Of a DNA stretch of 64,000 nt, positions 25,183 through 34,499 are shown piece by piece. Made by a program: the position numbers and the translations under genes. Origin of the DNA: an uncultured Prevotellaceae bacterium (GTDB taxonomy: Bacteria; Bacteroidota; Bacteroidia; Bacteroidales; Bacteroidaceae); NCBI GenBank assembly GCA_902771445.1, contig CACXXD010000001.1, forward strand, positions 1 through 64,000, written 5' to 3'. The stretch's first letter is position 1. Each line of letters opens with the position of its first letter. The notes beneath the pieces were generated by a model. The model was not told where the DNA came from and did not search any database. It was given only the letters and a program-made list of their open reading frames with translations.

Positions 25183-27405
25183 ATGGCAAACAACTTAAGA
25201 TTCCAAGTAGTAGAGAAAGCCTTCATGAAAAGGGCTCTCGACGTGAATGCTCCAGAAGAGCGACCTTCGACTTATTTCGGTAAGTATGTCTTCAACCGTG
25301 AGAAAATGTATAAATACCTGCCGAAAGACATCTATGACAAACTGGTCGACGTGATTGACAACGGTGCGCGGCTCGACCGCTCGATAGCCGACGAAGTGGC
25401 TGCGGGCATGAAGCAATGGGCCACCGAAATGGGCTGCACGCACTACACGCACTGGTTCCAGCCGCTCACCGAAGGGACTGCCGAAAAGCACGATGCCTTT
25501 GTGGAACACGACGGCAAGGGCGGCATGATGGAGAAATTCAGTGGCAAACTGCTCGTGCAGCAAGAGCCAGACGCGTCGAGCTTCCCCAATGGCGGCATCC
25601 GCAACACTTTCGAGGCCCGCGGCTATTCGGCCTGGGATCCCACATCGCCGGTGTTCATCATCGATGACACACTGTGTATTCCCACCATATTTATATCTTA
25701 TACGGGTGAGGCTCTCGACTACAAGGCTCCGCTGCTGCGTGCCCTCCATGCGGTAGGCAAGGCTGCAACCGACGTGTGCAAGTATTTCTATGACGACGTG
25801 AAGAAAGTGCAGGTGAACCTCGGATGGGAGCAAGAATACTTCCTCGTGGACGAAGACCTCTACAGCGCCCGTCCCGACCTGATGCTGACCGGGCGCACGC
25901 TGATGGGACATGAGAGTGCGAAGAACCAGCAGATGGATGACCACTACTTTGGCACCATTCCCGATCGCGTGCAGGCTTTCATGAAAGACCTGGAGATTCA
26001 GGCGCTCGAACTCTCTATCCCCTGCAAGACACGCCACAACGAGGTGGCTCCCAATCAGTTTGAGCTGGCCCCCATCTTCGAGGAATGTAACTTGGCCGTA
26101 GACCACAACATGCTGCTCATGTCGCTCATGAAAAAGGTGGCCCGCAAGCATGGCTTTCGCGTGCTCCTGCATGAGAAGCCTTTCAAGGGCATCAATGGTT
26201 CCGGCAAGCATAACAACTGGAGTCTGACTGCCGAACGGTCGACGAGCGACGGTGCTCAGGGAGAGAAAGGGGTGCTACTGCATGCACCGGGCAAGACACC
26301 TGAAGAGAACCTGCGCTTTGTGACGTTCATCGTGGAGACACTGATGGCGGTCTACCGCCACAACGGTCTGCTGAAGGCTTCGATCATGAGTGCCACCAAT
26401 GCTCATCGTCTGGGCGGAAACGAAGCTCCCCCATCTATCATCTCCAGTTTCCTTGGCACTCAGCTCACCGAACTGCTCGACCATATTGAGAAGTCGGACA
26501 AGAACGAGCTTTTCAACCTGACGGGTAAGCAGGGCATGGAGATTGACATCCCACAGATACCCGACCTGATCGTAGATAATACCGACCGCAACCGCACGTC
26601 GCCCTTTGCCTTCACCGGCAATCGCTTTGAGTTCCGTGCACCTGGCTCCAGTGTCAACTGTGCCTCGGCCATGATTGCGCTCAACTCTGCTATGGCAGAG
26701 GCTTTGCAGGACTTCAAACTGCGTGTCGATGCCTTGATTGACAAGGGGGAAAGCAAGCTGTCGGCTATTCTCGATGTGCTTCGCGATGACATTAAGACCT
26801 GTCGCCCCATACGTTTCGACGGCAACGGCTATAGCAACGCGTGGGTGGAAGAGGCTGCCAGGCGCGGACTCGACGTGGAGAAATCATGCCCCATCATCTT
26901 TGAGCACTATCTTGACGAATCGAGCGTGAAGATGTTTGAGAGCACAAAGGTCATGACGCGCAAGGAGCTTGAGGCACGCAACGAGGTGAAATGGGAGATG
27001 TATGTGAAGACGGTGCAGATTGAGGCCCGCGTGATGGGCGACCTCTCGATGAACCACATTATTCCTGTGTCTACTCACTACCAGAGCCAGCTCATCAAGA
27101 ACGTGCAAGGCATGCAAAGCGTGTTCCCGTCGGAAAAGGCCAAGCGGCTGAGCGCCCGCAACATGAAGCTGATAGAAGAGATTGCAGAGCGTACCGAGCG
27201 CATTGAGCAACTTGTAGAGGAACTGACCGATGCCCGCCGTGTGGCTAATCGTATTGCCGACATCCATCAGCGTGCCATTGCCTACCATGATACCGTCTGT
27301 CCGAAGATGGAGTCCATCCGCGATGAGGCTGACCATCTGGAAATGATTGTGGAAGACGGTCTGTGGACACTTCCGAAGTATCGCGAACTTCTGTTCATCA
27401 GATAG
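25183..27405 (+). CDS. glnN: Type III glutamine synthetase
   Basis: Makes glutamine from glutamate, ammonia and ATP, the main ammonia assimilation step in Bacteroidales. The start at 25183 (MANNLRFQVVEKAF) is fixed by the promoter and gives 740 residues, the large GSIII size (about 730). Diagnostic GSIII motifs are present: GWEQEYFLVDEDLY and HNEVAPNQFELAP in the catalytic core, GINGSGKHNNWSL for ATP/glutamate binding, and NRTSPFAFTGNRFEFRAPGS. The gene is monocistronic, with its own promoter and a strong terminator. Confidence 0.97.
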   Translation: MANNLRFQVVEKAFMKRALDVNAPEERPSTYFGKYVFNREKMYKYLPKDIYDKLVDVIDNGARLDRSIADEVAAGMKQWATEMGCTHYTHWFQPLTEGTAEKHDAFVEHDGKGGMMEKFSGKLLVQQEPDASSFPNGGIRNTFEARGYSAWDPTSPVFIIDDTLCIPTIFISYTGEALDYKAPLLRALHAVGKAATDVCKYFYDDVKKVQVNLGWEQEYFLVDEDLYSARPDLMLTGRTLMGHESAKNQQMDDHYFGTIPDRVQAFMKDLEIQALELSIPCKTRHNEVAPNQFELAPIFEECNLAVDHNMLLMSLMKKVARKHGFRVLLHEKPFKGINGSGKHNNWSLTAERSTSDGAQGEKGVLLHAPGKTPEENLRFVTFIVETLMAVYRHNGLLKASIMSATNAHRLGGNEAPPSIISSFLGTQLTELLDHIEKSDKNELFNLTGKQGMEIDIPQIPDLIVDNTDRNRTSPFAFTGNRFEFRAPGSSVNCASAMIALNSAMAEALQDFKLRVDALIDKGESKLSAILDVLRDDIKTCRPIRFDGNGYSNAWVEEAARRGLDVEKSCPIIFEHYLDESSVKMFESTKVMTRKELEARNEVKWEMYVKTVQIEARVMGDLSMNHIIPVSTHYQSQLIKNVQGMQSVFPSEKAKRLSARNMKLIEEIAERTERIEQLVEELTDARRVANRIADIHQRAIAYHDTVCPKMESIRDEADHLEMIVEDGLWTLPKYRELLFIR

Positions 27406-27431
27406 CGCGCATTGTGCGTAATATGCAAAAG

Positions 27432-27467
27432 GCCCCGTTGCTTCACCGCAAGCAACGGGGCTTTCTG
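27432..27467 (+). terminator. Rho-independent terminator of glnN
   Basis: GCCCCGTTGCTT (27432-27443) pairs perfectly with AAGCAACGGGGC (27450-27461) around a six-base loop, followed by TTTCT. The remaining spacer to 27689 holds a minus-strand TACTTTTG-like box near 27616-27623 and no credible gene. Confidence 0.85.
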
Positions 27468-27689
27468 TGCAATGGCACAATCTTGGGGTCAGACTGTCTG
27501 AATGTACATTGAGTAATAACAAAAAAATCAGGGAACCGATCTTCTCAGACAAGTTCCCCTTAAAAAAAACTTTGGAAAATGATAAATATAGATTAAAAAT
27601 TACTAGTTATCGAGTGCAAAAGTACAATATTTTTCTGAATATTCCAAGAGTGTTCAACAACTTTTTTCTTAAAGAATCTAAAAAGGACA

Positions 27690-28271
27690 CTAAATGTCGA
27701 CAAATTCAGCATAAATGCGCTGAACAGGCAGTCCCATCACGTTGAAAAAGCTGCCATTTAGCCCTGTTACACCCACGCATCCAATCCATTCTTGAATGCC
27801 GTATGCGCCTGCTTTGTCGAATGGACGATAGTGATCTATATAGAAATTTATTTCTTCATCACTGAGTTGCTTGAACACTACATTGGTAGTGACAGAGAAC
27901 TGGCGCTGCCGATCGGTGGTGGTGAGACACACACCGGTAGTGACCTGATGGGTGCGGCCACTCAGCTTGCGCAACATGCGCCGTGCATCGTCGGCATCGA
28001 CAGGCTTGCCCATCACCTCGTCGTCGACGATTACCACGGTGTCGGCTGTGATAATCAGTTCGTCGTCAGCCATCACCTTTCGGTAGGCCGCTGCTTTCTC
28101 TGCGGCGATGTACTGGGCAATCTCGCTTACGGGAAGCGTCGATGGATAGTTTTCTTCAATATCGGGCAAGACCTTCACCTCGAAGTCAATGTCAAGCATG
28201 GAGAGCAGCTCGCGCCGACGAGGCGAATTGCTTGCCAGAATGATGTGATATTTCTTTAAGTTGTCTAACAT
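27690..28271 (-). CDS. maf: Maf-family nucleotide pyrophosphatase
   Basis: Hydrolyses non-canonical or pyrimidine nucleoside triphosphates (dTTP/UTP or modified bases) to monophosphates. 193 residues with the Maf signature ILASNSPRRRELL (11-23), the catalytic ADTVV (about 75-79), GKP and the late GAYGIQE motif. Length is normal. It ends the minus-strand run from the nitroreductase through DUF2520 and KdsC; the 33-base gap to kdsC suggests cotranscription. Confidence 0.92.
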   Translation of the reverse strand: MLDNLKKYHIILASNSPRRRELLSMLDIDFEVKVLPDIEENYPSTLPVSEIAQYIAAEKAAAYRKVMADDELIITADTVVIVDDEVMGKPVDADDARRMLRKLSGRTHQVTTGVCLTTTDRQRQFSVTTNVVFKQLSDEEINFYIDHYRPFDKAGAYGIQEWIGCVGVTGLNGSFFNVMGLPVQRIYAEFVDI

Positions 28272-28304
28272 AATTCAAGATATTTATCGTCTGTTTTCAT
28301 GTCT

Positions 28305-28823
28305 CTACCAGCCGAACGCGGTCTCGTTCATCTGCCACTTGCCTTGTGCTCGTAGCGTCTGCTCAATGACATCGCGTCCGCATCCGTAACCTCCTCGCAG
28401 CTGACTCACGTAGATGCTGGTCTGCTGCACTTCGGGGCATGCATCAGCCGGACAGACGGGACATCCAACCCTTTGCATGATTTCCAGGTCGGGAATGTCG
28501 TCGCCCATATACATCACCTCTTCATCCGTGAATCCATAGTTGGTCAGGAACTGCTCATAGGTTTGTATCTTCACGGAGCAACCCATATAGATGTCCTGCA
28601 CACCGAGTCGCTCGTATCGCAGGCGGACAGCTTCGGTGTTGCCGCCCGTCATGATGGCAATGCGTAACCCCAGCTTGACAGCCAGCTGGATGGCATAACC
28701 ATCTTTTATATTGACCGTTCGCAAGGGTTCGCCCGTGGCAGAGAGCGTGATGGTCTCTGCACTCAGCACACCATCGACATCGAAGATGATGGCTCGTATT
28801 TTCTGTAAGTCGTAATTAATCAT
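28305..28823 (-). CDS. kdsC: 3-deoxy-D-manno-octulosonate-8-phosphate phosphatase
   Basis: Removes phosphate from KDO-8-phosphate on the way to the LPS inner core. A 172-residue capless HAD phosphatase: motif [11 protein letters not shown] with D15 and D17, motif II IMTGG, and motif [14 protein letters not shown]. Size and the GGRGAVRE-like end ([15 protein letters not shown]) fit KdsC. The start overlaps the DUF2520 gene by eight bases, so they are translated together, although no functional link between the two is obvious. Confidence 0.9.
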   Translation of the reverse strand: MINYDLQKIRAIIFDVDGVLSAETITLSATGEPLRTVNIKDGYAIQLAVKLGLRIAIMTGGNTEAVRLRYERLGVQDIYMGCSVKIQTYEQFLTNYGFTDEEVMYMGDDIPDLEIMQRVGCPVCPADACPEVQQTSIYVSQLRGGYGCGRDVIEQTLRAQGKWQMNETAFGW

Positions 28824-29622
28824 GTTGCACGTTAGACTGAGAAGATTGGTGGATGCTCTGGCTCATCAGCTCATAGACACGCGCCTTCAAAGGTTGATCG
28901 GCCAGTAGCTGTAGTTGTGACTGAATTACCCTTTCATCGTAACGGACGGCAGGACCGGTCTGAGCCTGAAGGGGATCAAGTTCGTGTACCTTGGCTGCCG
29001 TCTCGTCAATCAGCGGCAACATCACACTGAAGGGCAGGCCGTTCTGAGCAAGAATCTCAGCAGATAGCTGATAGCAGTGATTGGCGAAATTGCATGCAAA
29101 GACGGCAGCTAAATGCAGTTGCCGACGAGCCTCAGACGAGAGTTGGCGCACATTTGTGCTGACCGATGTGGCCAACTGCTGTGCCACACTCAGTGCATGC
29201 TCGTCGTTGCCTTCAACAAAGAATGGTATGGATGAAAAGTCTACGGAACGCTCCTTCGAGAAGGTCTGCATGGGATAAATCACACCGTGATGGGGTAGGG
29301 ACTGAGGGAAAACAGACAACGGCATGGAGCCTGCTGTGTGTAGAAATACAGCTTCGGAGGTTTGCTGATTCTTGTTGAGGTGTGCCGACAGCAGTTCGGT
29401 CAGCGCTGGCAATACGGTGTCGGTGACAGAGAAAATGTAGACATCGGCTTCTCGGCTTACAGCATCAATGTTGGTCACTGCACTGGCATTTACCTTTGAA
29501 GCCAACGACTCAGCCGAAGCCTGCGTTCTGCTGTACACCTGCACAATCTGATGGCCTGCCTCATGCAATGCAGGGGCAAGGTTGCAGGCCAGACGTCCTG
29601 CACCTATAAAAATGATTTGCAT
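28816..29622 (-). CDS. Rossmann-fold / DUF2520 protein (reductase-like)
   Basis: 268 residues from the ATG at 29622 ([19 protein letters not shown]); an upstream in-frame ATG at 29664 would run into the nitroreductase gene. The N-terminal NAD(P)-binding motif is IGAGRLACN, and the middle has LHTAGS and IYPMQTFS, the usual DUF2520 features, with a helical C-terminal domain like those of ProC/6PGDH relatives. The substrate is unknown. The gene order nitroreductase-DUF2520-kdsC-maf is common in Bacteroidales (family knowledge). Confidence 0.85.
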   Translation of the reverse strand: MQIIFIGAGRLACNLAPALHEAGHQIVQVYSRTQASAESLASKVNASAVTNIDAVSREADVYIFSVTDTVLPALTELLSAHLNKNQQTSEAVFLHTAGSMPLSVFPQSLPHHGVIYPMQTFSKERSVDFSSIPFFVEGNDEHALSVAQQLATSVSTNVRQLSSEARRQLHLAAVFACNFANHCYQLSAEILAQNGLPFSVMLPLIDETAAKVHELDPLQAQTGPAVRYDERVIQSQLQLLADQPLKARVYELMSQSIHQSSQSNVQHD

Positions 29623-29633
29623 CTGTGGACTAA

Positions 29634-30161
29634 TTAATACTGATTGAGATGCACGTTCTCCCACTTCAACTTGTCTTCGTTCTGTGGCTTGCGCTCGTCG
29701 GCTTTATGACCTATGCCCAGCACACAGAGTACGGAAAGATTTTCGGGAATATCGAGAATGCCGCGAATCACAGTGTCGGCGCTTGTACCGTCGCTCAGAC
29801 CGCGTCCGCGCATCTGCACCCAGCAAGAGCCCAGTCCGAGTTCTTCGGCTTGATATTGCATGGAGATAGCTGCAATGCTTCCGTCCTCCACCCAACAGGC
29901 GTTCTGCATGGGATCGCCCAGGACTACGATGCAGAGCGGAGCACCTTTGAGGAACTGTCCTCCCATGTCTTTTGCATCCGATAGCTTCTCGATGCTCAGC
30001 TTGTCGTCTACAACCACAAACTGCCATGCACGCTGGCCTTTTGATGTCGGCGACATCAGTGCTGCACGAAGAATGAGTTTCACGTCATCAGCATCGATTT
30101 CCTCGGTGGTGAACTTGCGATGCGAACGGCGCATCTGGGCCAAATCTTTAAACGATGTCAT
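29634..30161 (-). CDS. Nitroreductase-family FMN oxidoreductase
   Basis: 175 residues. The N-terminal RRSHRKFTTEEID binds the FMN phosphate, and SPTSKGQRAWQFVVV and AAISMQYQAEELGLGSCWVQ are the central family motifs. The C-terminal part is VLCVLGIGHKADE. These enzymes use NAD(P)H to reduce nitro groups, quinones or flavins; the physiological substrate cannot be told. It ends 11 bases before the DUF2520 start, so it is likely the first gene of that operon. Confidence 0.9.
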   Translation of the reverse strand: MTSFKDLAQMRRSHRKFTTEEIDADDVKLILRAALMSPTSKGQRAWQFVVVDDKLSIEKLSDAKDMGGQFLKGAPLCIVVLGDPMQNACWVEDGSIAAISMQYQAEELGLGSCWVQMRGRGLSDGTSADTVIRGILDIPENLSVLCVLGIGHKADERKPQNEDKLKWENVHLNQY

Positions 30162-30204
30162 ATTGTTTTCCGTTTTTTATTGTTATGGAATGAGTGATAT
30201 AAGA

Positions 30205-30375
30205 TTAATAGTTGCTCTCTGACTTCTGGATGTAGACGTGTAAGAACAACCCAACGATCATGAGGAGAAACGGCAGAATCAGGAAGAGATTCACATGCGA
30301 AAAGCCCAAAGCGTAGTCTGCCAGCAGCCACAACATGCCAACGACCATGAGCACTAATCCTACGTATCGCTTCAT
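30205..30375 (-). CDS. Small membrane protein of 56 residues
   Basis: The minus-strand frame begins MKRYVGLVLMVVGMLWLLAD and ends VYIQKSESNY before a TAA. Two hydrophobic helices (about 4-20 and 29-48) are joined by YALGFSHVN, so it should sit in the inner membrane with short tails. It begins six bases after the DUF3256 stop codon, which supports translation as the second gene of that unit. Similar short two-helix proteins beside DUF3256 are expected in relatives (inference). Function unknown. Confidence 0.75.
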   Translation of the reverse strand: MKRYVGLVLMVVGMLWLLADYALGFSHVNLFLILPFLLMIVGLFLHVYIQKSESNY

Positions 30376-30381
30376 GGCGCG

Positions 30382-30897
30382 TCAGGGAATGGGCTTGAGG
30401 GTTCTGAGTTTCTCGTCTTGACGCAGAAGCGTGGAGCGTGGCGAACGTATGATGCTCACCTTTGGTTGGACTAAAGGTTGCCAACGCACAGAATAATAGT
30501 CGACGCAAACATCCTCTTCGCCAGTGGAAGGCAGCTGATAGGTAGATACCACACAGATGACCTGCTTGCAGCTGTCATACTCTTCTTCGGCTGGGACCAG
30601 ATAGAGATCCATGCGCAGCGTTTCGCTCATCCGTATCGTCAGACTGTCATCAGCAAGAGCTGTCATTTCGCTTTGTCCTTCCAGTAAGTTCGTTACTTCG
30701 GCCTTCATCTTGGCTTCACAGAAGTCAATCATATCGAGTCGATTGTTCTTTGTCAGCAAAGGCATGATAGAGTCGGGCATCTCCTTCAGCAAATCACTGA
30801 TTCTGAGTTGTACGGCCTGGCATTCCGACGAGAAGCCCCAAATGACTGCCGCCATACAGATTATCCACTTGCGCATATTGTTGCTATTCATCATCAT
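30382..30897 (-). CDS. DUF3256 family exported protein
   Basis: 171 residues. A signal peptide runs from MRKWIICMAAVIWGF to about SECQA. The mature part opens with DLLKEMPDSIMPLLTKNNRL, then DMIDF, the hallmark of DUF3256 (known only from Bacteroidetes; function unknown). The rest is beta-rich. The start could be any of several Met codons (MMMNSNNMRKW); the Met before RKW gives the cleanest signal. It lies 16 bases after rsmE. Confidence 0.85.
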   Translation of the reverse strand: MMMNSNNMRKWIICMAAVIWGFSSECQAVQLRISDLLKEMPDSIMPLLTKNNRLDMIDFCEAKMKAEVTNLLEGQSEMTALADDSLTIRMSETLRMDLYLVPAEEEYDSCKQVICVVSTYQLPSTGEEDVCVDYYSVRWQPLVQPKVSIIRSPRSTLLRQDEKLRTLKPIP

Positions 30898-30913
30898 TTT
30901 CTTATTTAAAAAA

Positions 30914-31651
30914 TCACTTGTTGTTTTTGTTTCCCTCTGCTGCCAGTTGCATCATCATTATAGCAGCCAGTCCTGCCGTCTCTGTACGCAACCGACTTTT
31001 TCCTAAGTCGACAGAGACGAAGCCTGCCTCGACCGCCATGCGAACCTCGTCGATGGAGAAGTCGCCTTCTGGTCCTATCATCACAAGCGCATCGGGCATT
31101 GCCGACGGCTTGCACAGTTCCTTGAACAGATTCTTTCGAGGCACTTCGTCATAGCAATGGGCTATGTAGCGACGTCCTTGCTGATGACTGGCCACAAAGC
31201 TCTTGAACGACTCCATCTCGTTCAGCACAGGCATCCAGGCCTTGCGACTCTGCTTGACCGCAGAAACAACGATTTTCTCAATGCGGGGCAACTTGACAAC
31301 CCGACGTTCGGAGAACTGACAATCCAGGAAAGAAAGTTCGTCAAAGCCCACCTCAGTAGCTTTTTCTACCATCCATTCCATGCGGTCCATCAACTTTGTG
31401 GGTGCAATGGCCAAGTGCAAGCGGCCCTGCCAGACCGGTTCTTGGGGCAGACGCTCCACAATGTCGTAGCAACAATGATGCGATGCGGCCAGCGTGACCA
31501 CTGCTTTATAGAAAGTACCTTTGCCATCCATCAGCATCATGTCATCACCTTCTTGAAGACGCAACACGCGGACGGCATGTGCGGCTTCTTCAGTAGGCAG
31601 CTCGTTGCTTGCTGCGGCCTCTGGCACATAAAAAAATCTTGTTTCTTTCAT
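30914..31651 (-). CDS. rsmE: 16S rRNA m3U1498 methyltransferase
   Basis: Methylates N3 of U1498 in 16S rRNA in the 30S decoding region using SAM. 245 residues: an N-terminal PUA-like RNA-binding domain with HAVRVLRLQEGDDMMLMDGK and a SPOUT knot domain with KLMDRMEWMVEKATEVGFDE, IGPEGDFS and LGKSRLRTETAGLAA, all diagnostic. The start overlaps the stop of the DUF151 gene by four bases. Confidence 0.95.
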   Translation of the reverse strand: MKETRFFYVPEAAASNELPTEEAAHAVRVLRLQEGDDMMLMDGKGTFYKAVVTLAASHHCCYDIVERLPQEPVWQGRLHLAIAPTKLMDRMEWMVEKATEVGFDELSFLDCQFSERRVVKLPRIEKIVVSAVKQSRKAWMPVLNEMESFKSFVASHQQGRRYIAHCYDEVPRKNLFKELCKPSAMPDALVMIGPEGDFSIDEVRMAVEAGFVSVDLGKSRLRTETAGLAAIMMMQLAAEGNKNNK

Positions 31652-32196
31652 TCTGTTGGTGATTTGCGTCGCTTGATTTCATCGCGCAGTTGCGAAGCCA
31701 GTTCGTAGTTTTCGTTGTCGATGGCACGCTGTAGTGCCATGTTCAGTCGTCGAACGTCCATCGTATTGATGGGGATTGCCACACCGCGTGCATTCTCATC
31801 GAACGGTACGCTTTGCTGGCGCATGAGCTGTTCCTCGATATAGAGTGGACATTCGGAGATGATGTTCAGCAGAACGGCATCGCTCATACGCATGCGAACA
31901 CTCCGCTCGAAGTTCTTGTCGACCATGACCACCTGATACTGTCCGTCGTGAATGCCGTAGATCGTCATCTCGTATTCGTCGGGCAACATCTGAACCAGTG
32001 CTTCGGGCAACATCAGTTTGCAATTCTGGGGTGATTGCAGTCTGAGGAGAATCTGACGGGTCATCGTCTCGTCGCAGACAATCGAAAGCGCACGTTGGCG
32101 GTGCTCGTCGGTCAACAAAATGACCGCGATGTCATCGCTTCCAACGACCTGCTGAATGTTTTCAAACTTTAACAACGTGCGTCTCATTGCTCTCAA
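31648..32196 (-). CDS. DUF151 (bifunctional nuclease-like) protein with UVR motif
   Basis: 182 residues. The DUF151 domain (about 20-150) includes MSDAVLLNIISECPLYIEE, close to the family's 'DAI.LA...PI...E'. The C-terminal UVR helix (MALQRAIDNENYELASQLRD, then EIKR) is the coiled pair that binds UvrB-type partners. Nuclease activity is reported for some relatives only, so a nuclease role is uncertain. The start may be the fourth codon (32187). It is coupled to rsmE. Confidence 0.8.
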   Translation of the reverse strand: MRAMRRTLLKFENIQQVVGSDDIAVILLTDEHRQRALSIVCDETMTRQILLRLQSPQNCKLMLPEALVQMLPDEYEMTIYGIHDGQYQVVMVDKNFERSVRMRMSDAVLLNIISECPLYIEEQLMRQQSVPFDENARGVAIPINTMDVRRLNMALQRAIDNENYELASQLRDEIKRRKSPTE

Positions 32197-32222
32197 TTAT
32201 CATCGAAAGATTATGGAATGGC

Positions 32223-33476
32223 TTACATCTGGATCTCTTCTTTCTTTGGACGGAAGACCAAAGCAAAGGTGATGCCAACGACCAGTGCATAGATGGAGAA
32301 GGTGGCCCATACGGTGTTCCATGCCACGGAACCGTCGGCAGCAGTATTGCTGTTCACCACGAACTGAGCGGTGAGCGAACCAATTGTTGCGCCCAGACCG
32401 TTGGTCATCAGCATGAACAGGCCTTGTGCAGAGGAACGGATGTCGGGATTGGTGGTCTTCTCAACAAAAAGTGAGCCAGAGATATTGAAGAAATCGAAAG
32501 CTACACCGTAGACAATCATTGAGAGAATGAACAACAGCACCCCCGGCATGCCAGGATTGCCCAGACCCAGGAAACCGAAACGCATCGTCCAGGCGAACAT
32601 AGCGATCAGCATGACCTGCTTGATGCCATAGCGCTTCATGAAGAAGGGGATGAGCAGAATGCAACACGTCTCGCTGATCTGTGATATGGAATAGAGTACC
32701 ACTGGATATTTCACACCAAAGCTGTCAGCGTATTCGGGCATTTCCTTGAAGTGGTCTATGAAAGGTGTTGCATAGCCGTTGGTGATCTGAAGGCTGACAC
32801 CGAGCAACATGGAGAAGATGAAGAAGATGGCCATTTTCTTCTGCTTAAACAATGCGAAAGCCTGTAAGCCCAGTGTCTCTACGAGGCTCTTGTGACCTGT
32901 ACCGCGCTGCACGGGACACTCTGGCAACGTAAAGGTGTAAAGGAACAGGACGATGCTGACAGCACCGCTCAGTAAGAACTGATTCTGGTTCTGCTCGAAG
33001 TCGATGAAATCGACAATCCACATTGTAAGGATAAAGCCGATGGTGCCAAACACACGGATGGGAGGGAAGTCCTTCACGGTGTCCATGCCGGCCTTTGTCA
33101 ATGCGTTGTAGGCCACCGAATTAGTCAGCGCAAGCGTAGGCATATAGAAAGCCACACTGACCGAATAGAGCGAGAAAAGCACTGAGAACTCTGTCTGTTG
33201 TCCGTTCTGCATGCCATACCAGCCTGCGGCTATCATGAACATGCCGGCTATCAGATGACAGAGCCCCAACAGGCGCTGGGCTGGAATCCATCGGTCGGCT
33301 ACGATGCCAATCAAGGCTGGCATAAAGATGGAAACGAACCCTTGCATGGCAAAGAAAGAACCAATATTGGCACCCATGCCAATATTACTGAGATAGATTC
33401 CCATGCAAGTCAGATAGGCTCCCCATACGGCGAACTCCAGGAAGTTCATGACTGCTAATCGTACTTTCAAATTCAT
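32223..33476 (-). CDS. Nucleoside:H+ symporter (NupG-like, MFS)
   Basis: 417 residues with twelve predicted membrane helices. The family stretches VRLAVMNFLEFAVWGAYLTC, GFVSIFMPALIGIVADRWIP and ALTNSVAYNAL match the nucleoside:H+ symporter group of the major facilitator superfamily (NupG/XapB). It probably takes up nucleosides across the inner membrane. It lies 27 bases before the DUF151 start and may be cotranscribed with it. Substrate range cannot be told. Confidence 0.87.
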   Translation of the reverse strand: MNLKVRLAVMNFLEFAVWGAYLTCMGIYLSNIGMGANIGSFFAMQGFVSIFMPALIGIVADRWIPAQRLLGLCHLIAGMFMIAAGWYGMQNGQQTEFSVLFSLYSVSVAFYMPTLALTNSVAYNALTKAGMDTVKDFPPIRVFGTIGFILTMWIVDFIDFEQNQNQFLLSGAVSIVLFLYTFTLPECPVQRGTGHKSLVETLGLQAFALFKQKKMAIFFIFSMLLGVSLQITNGYATPFIDHFKEMPEYADSFGVKYPVVLYSISQISETCCILLIPFFMKRYGIKQVMLIAMFAWTMRFGFLGLGNPGMPGVLLFILSMIVYGVAFDFFNISGSLFVEKTTNPDIRSSAQGLFMLMTNGLGATIGSLTAQFVVNSNTAADGSVAWNTVWATFSIYALVVGITFALVFRPKKEEIQM

Positions 33477-33502
33477 AATCGTTCTCGATTTTTAGGTTAT
33501 AG

Positions 33503-33730
33503 TTATTTGATTTTCTCTCCCTCGTAGTAGGCAACCAGCGTGCCATCACTTTGAAGACTTAATTGAATCGATCCGCTCCACCACTCGGTTTGGGCTTGCT
33601 CCCCGTTTAATGGGTAGTATCTTAGAACTTGTCCCGACTGAATCTCCACTACCGACAGTGCCATCGATTGTCCGTCTGGCAATAGTATCTTGTGACAGGC
33701 TATCCGCCTCAACTGGTGCTGCTTCTTCAT
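33503..33730 (-). CDS. Small conserved-looking protein overlapping the DUF4296 gene
   Basis: 75 residues starting MKKQHQLRRIACHKILL. It reads as a compact soluble beta-rich protein (SMALSVVEIQSGQVLRYYPL, IQLSLQSDGTLVAYYEG). Its first 185 bases lie inside the 3' end of the DUF4296 gene in another frame, and it continues 43 bases past that stop. Protein-like composition and an own ATG right behind the end of the conserved DUF4296 part argue that this frame is real. Function unknown. Confidence 0.6.
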   Translation of the reverse strand: MKKQHQLRRIACHKILLPDGQSMALSVVEIQSGQVLRYYPLNGEQAQTEWWSGSIQLSLQSDGTLVAYYEGEKIK

Positions 33731-34499
33731 GTTTCTTATGGAATCTTATAAGTTGAATATTGTTCAGGAACAGCAAACGCACCACGCTTGAACGGTCGTG
33801 TGCTCCACCCAGATAGAAAAATCCCTTGATGCGCTGGGGGATGCTCTTCACTCTTTCGTCAATGTCGGCACGCAATTGTATCAGACCTGAATAAGTGAAT
33901 CGCGTCTGACGTACAACGGTGGTATCAGGATAGTCGACTGCCAGATAGAGAATGCCGTCCTTGCTGCCCGACTGATAGACGTAGTCGGAGGTGAACTGCA
34001 TGAGAAACGTGTCACCGGCAAAGAAGGTTGAGTCGCAGTCAATGATAAAGTTGTAATAGTCGTAGGGAGGCAGTGGCATCATGGCTTGCGATTGACGGCC
34101 TGGCCAGATGTTGGCCGTATCGCCGTCGGCCTTGAGTGCGGCATATTTTCCTATCTCGCCTTCGCTGATGCCCAGTAGTGTGTTCTCTTCGTCCAGTCGC
34201 TGATAGACGCGTCTGTAGATGTCATCGAACCTGTCGGCTCGGCTATAATAATAAGTAAGCGACGAATCGAATTGTTCTTGTGTGATGTTATGCTTCTTCA
34301 TCACCGCATTCCAATAGAGCGTACGCTCATAGTTCTGCTCCTCATAGTTGGGCTGCATTTGCCCTATGGCTCGTGCAAGATGGTAATCGACCAGTATATC
34401 CACGATTTCGTCAGGCTGAATGTATTGACTTGGCGTCGTTGGCTTACACGACACCACAAACAACAACACACCTACTATTATGATATGCAGCCTACTCAC
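33546..34499 (-). CDS. DUF4296 lipoprotein with a low-complexity tail
   Basis: 317 residues. The lipoprotein signal is MSRLHIIIVGVLLFVVSC with Cys18 as the lipid site. The DUF4296 region (about 25-110) has PDEIVDILVDYHLARAIG and the typical W-N-AVMKKHNITQEQFDSSL. A beta-rich part runs to about residue 250. The last 60 residues are Ser/Asp-rich and disordered (EADSLSQDTIARRTIDGTVG) and coincide with the overlapping 75-residue gene, so the tail may be a late extension over it. The start overlaps lspA by eight bases. Confidence 0.85.
   Translation of the reverse strand: MSRLHIIIVGVLLFVVSCKPTTPSQYIQPDEIVDILVDYHLARAIGQMQPNYEEQNYERTLYWNAVMKKHNITQEQFDSSLTYYYSRADRFDDIYRRVYQRLDEENTLLGISEGEIGKYAALKADGDTANIWPGRQSQAMMPLPPYDYYNFIIDCDSTFFAGDTFLMQFTSDYVYQSGSKDGILYLAVDYPDTTVVRQTRFTYSGLIQLRADIDERVKSIPQRIKGFFYLGGAHDRSSVVRLLFLNNIQLIRFHKKHEEAAPVEADSLSQDTIARRTIDGTVGSGDSVGTSSKILPIKRGASPNRVVERIDSIKSSK

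Noticed and set aside
25195..26211. 338-codon open frame on the minus strand
   Set aside because: Antisense of glnN, no recognisable features.
27467..27745. 92-codon plus-strand frame after the glnN terminator
   Set aside because: Lys/Asn-rich translation of AT-rich spacer, starts inside the terminator region and ends opposite maf.
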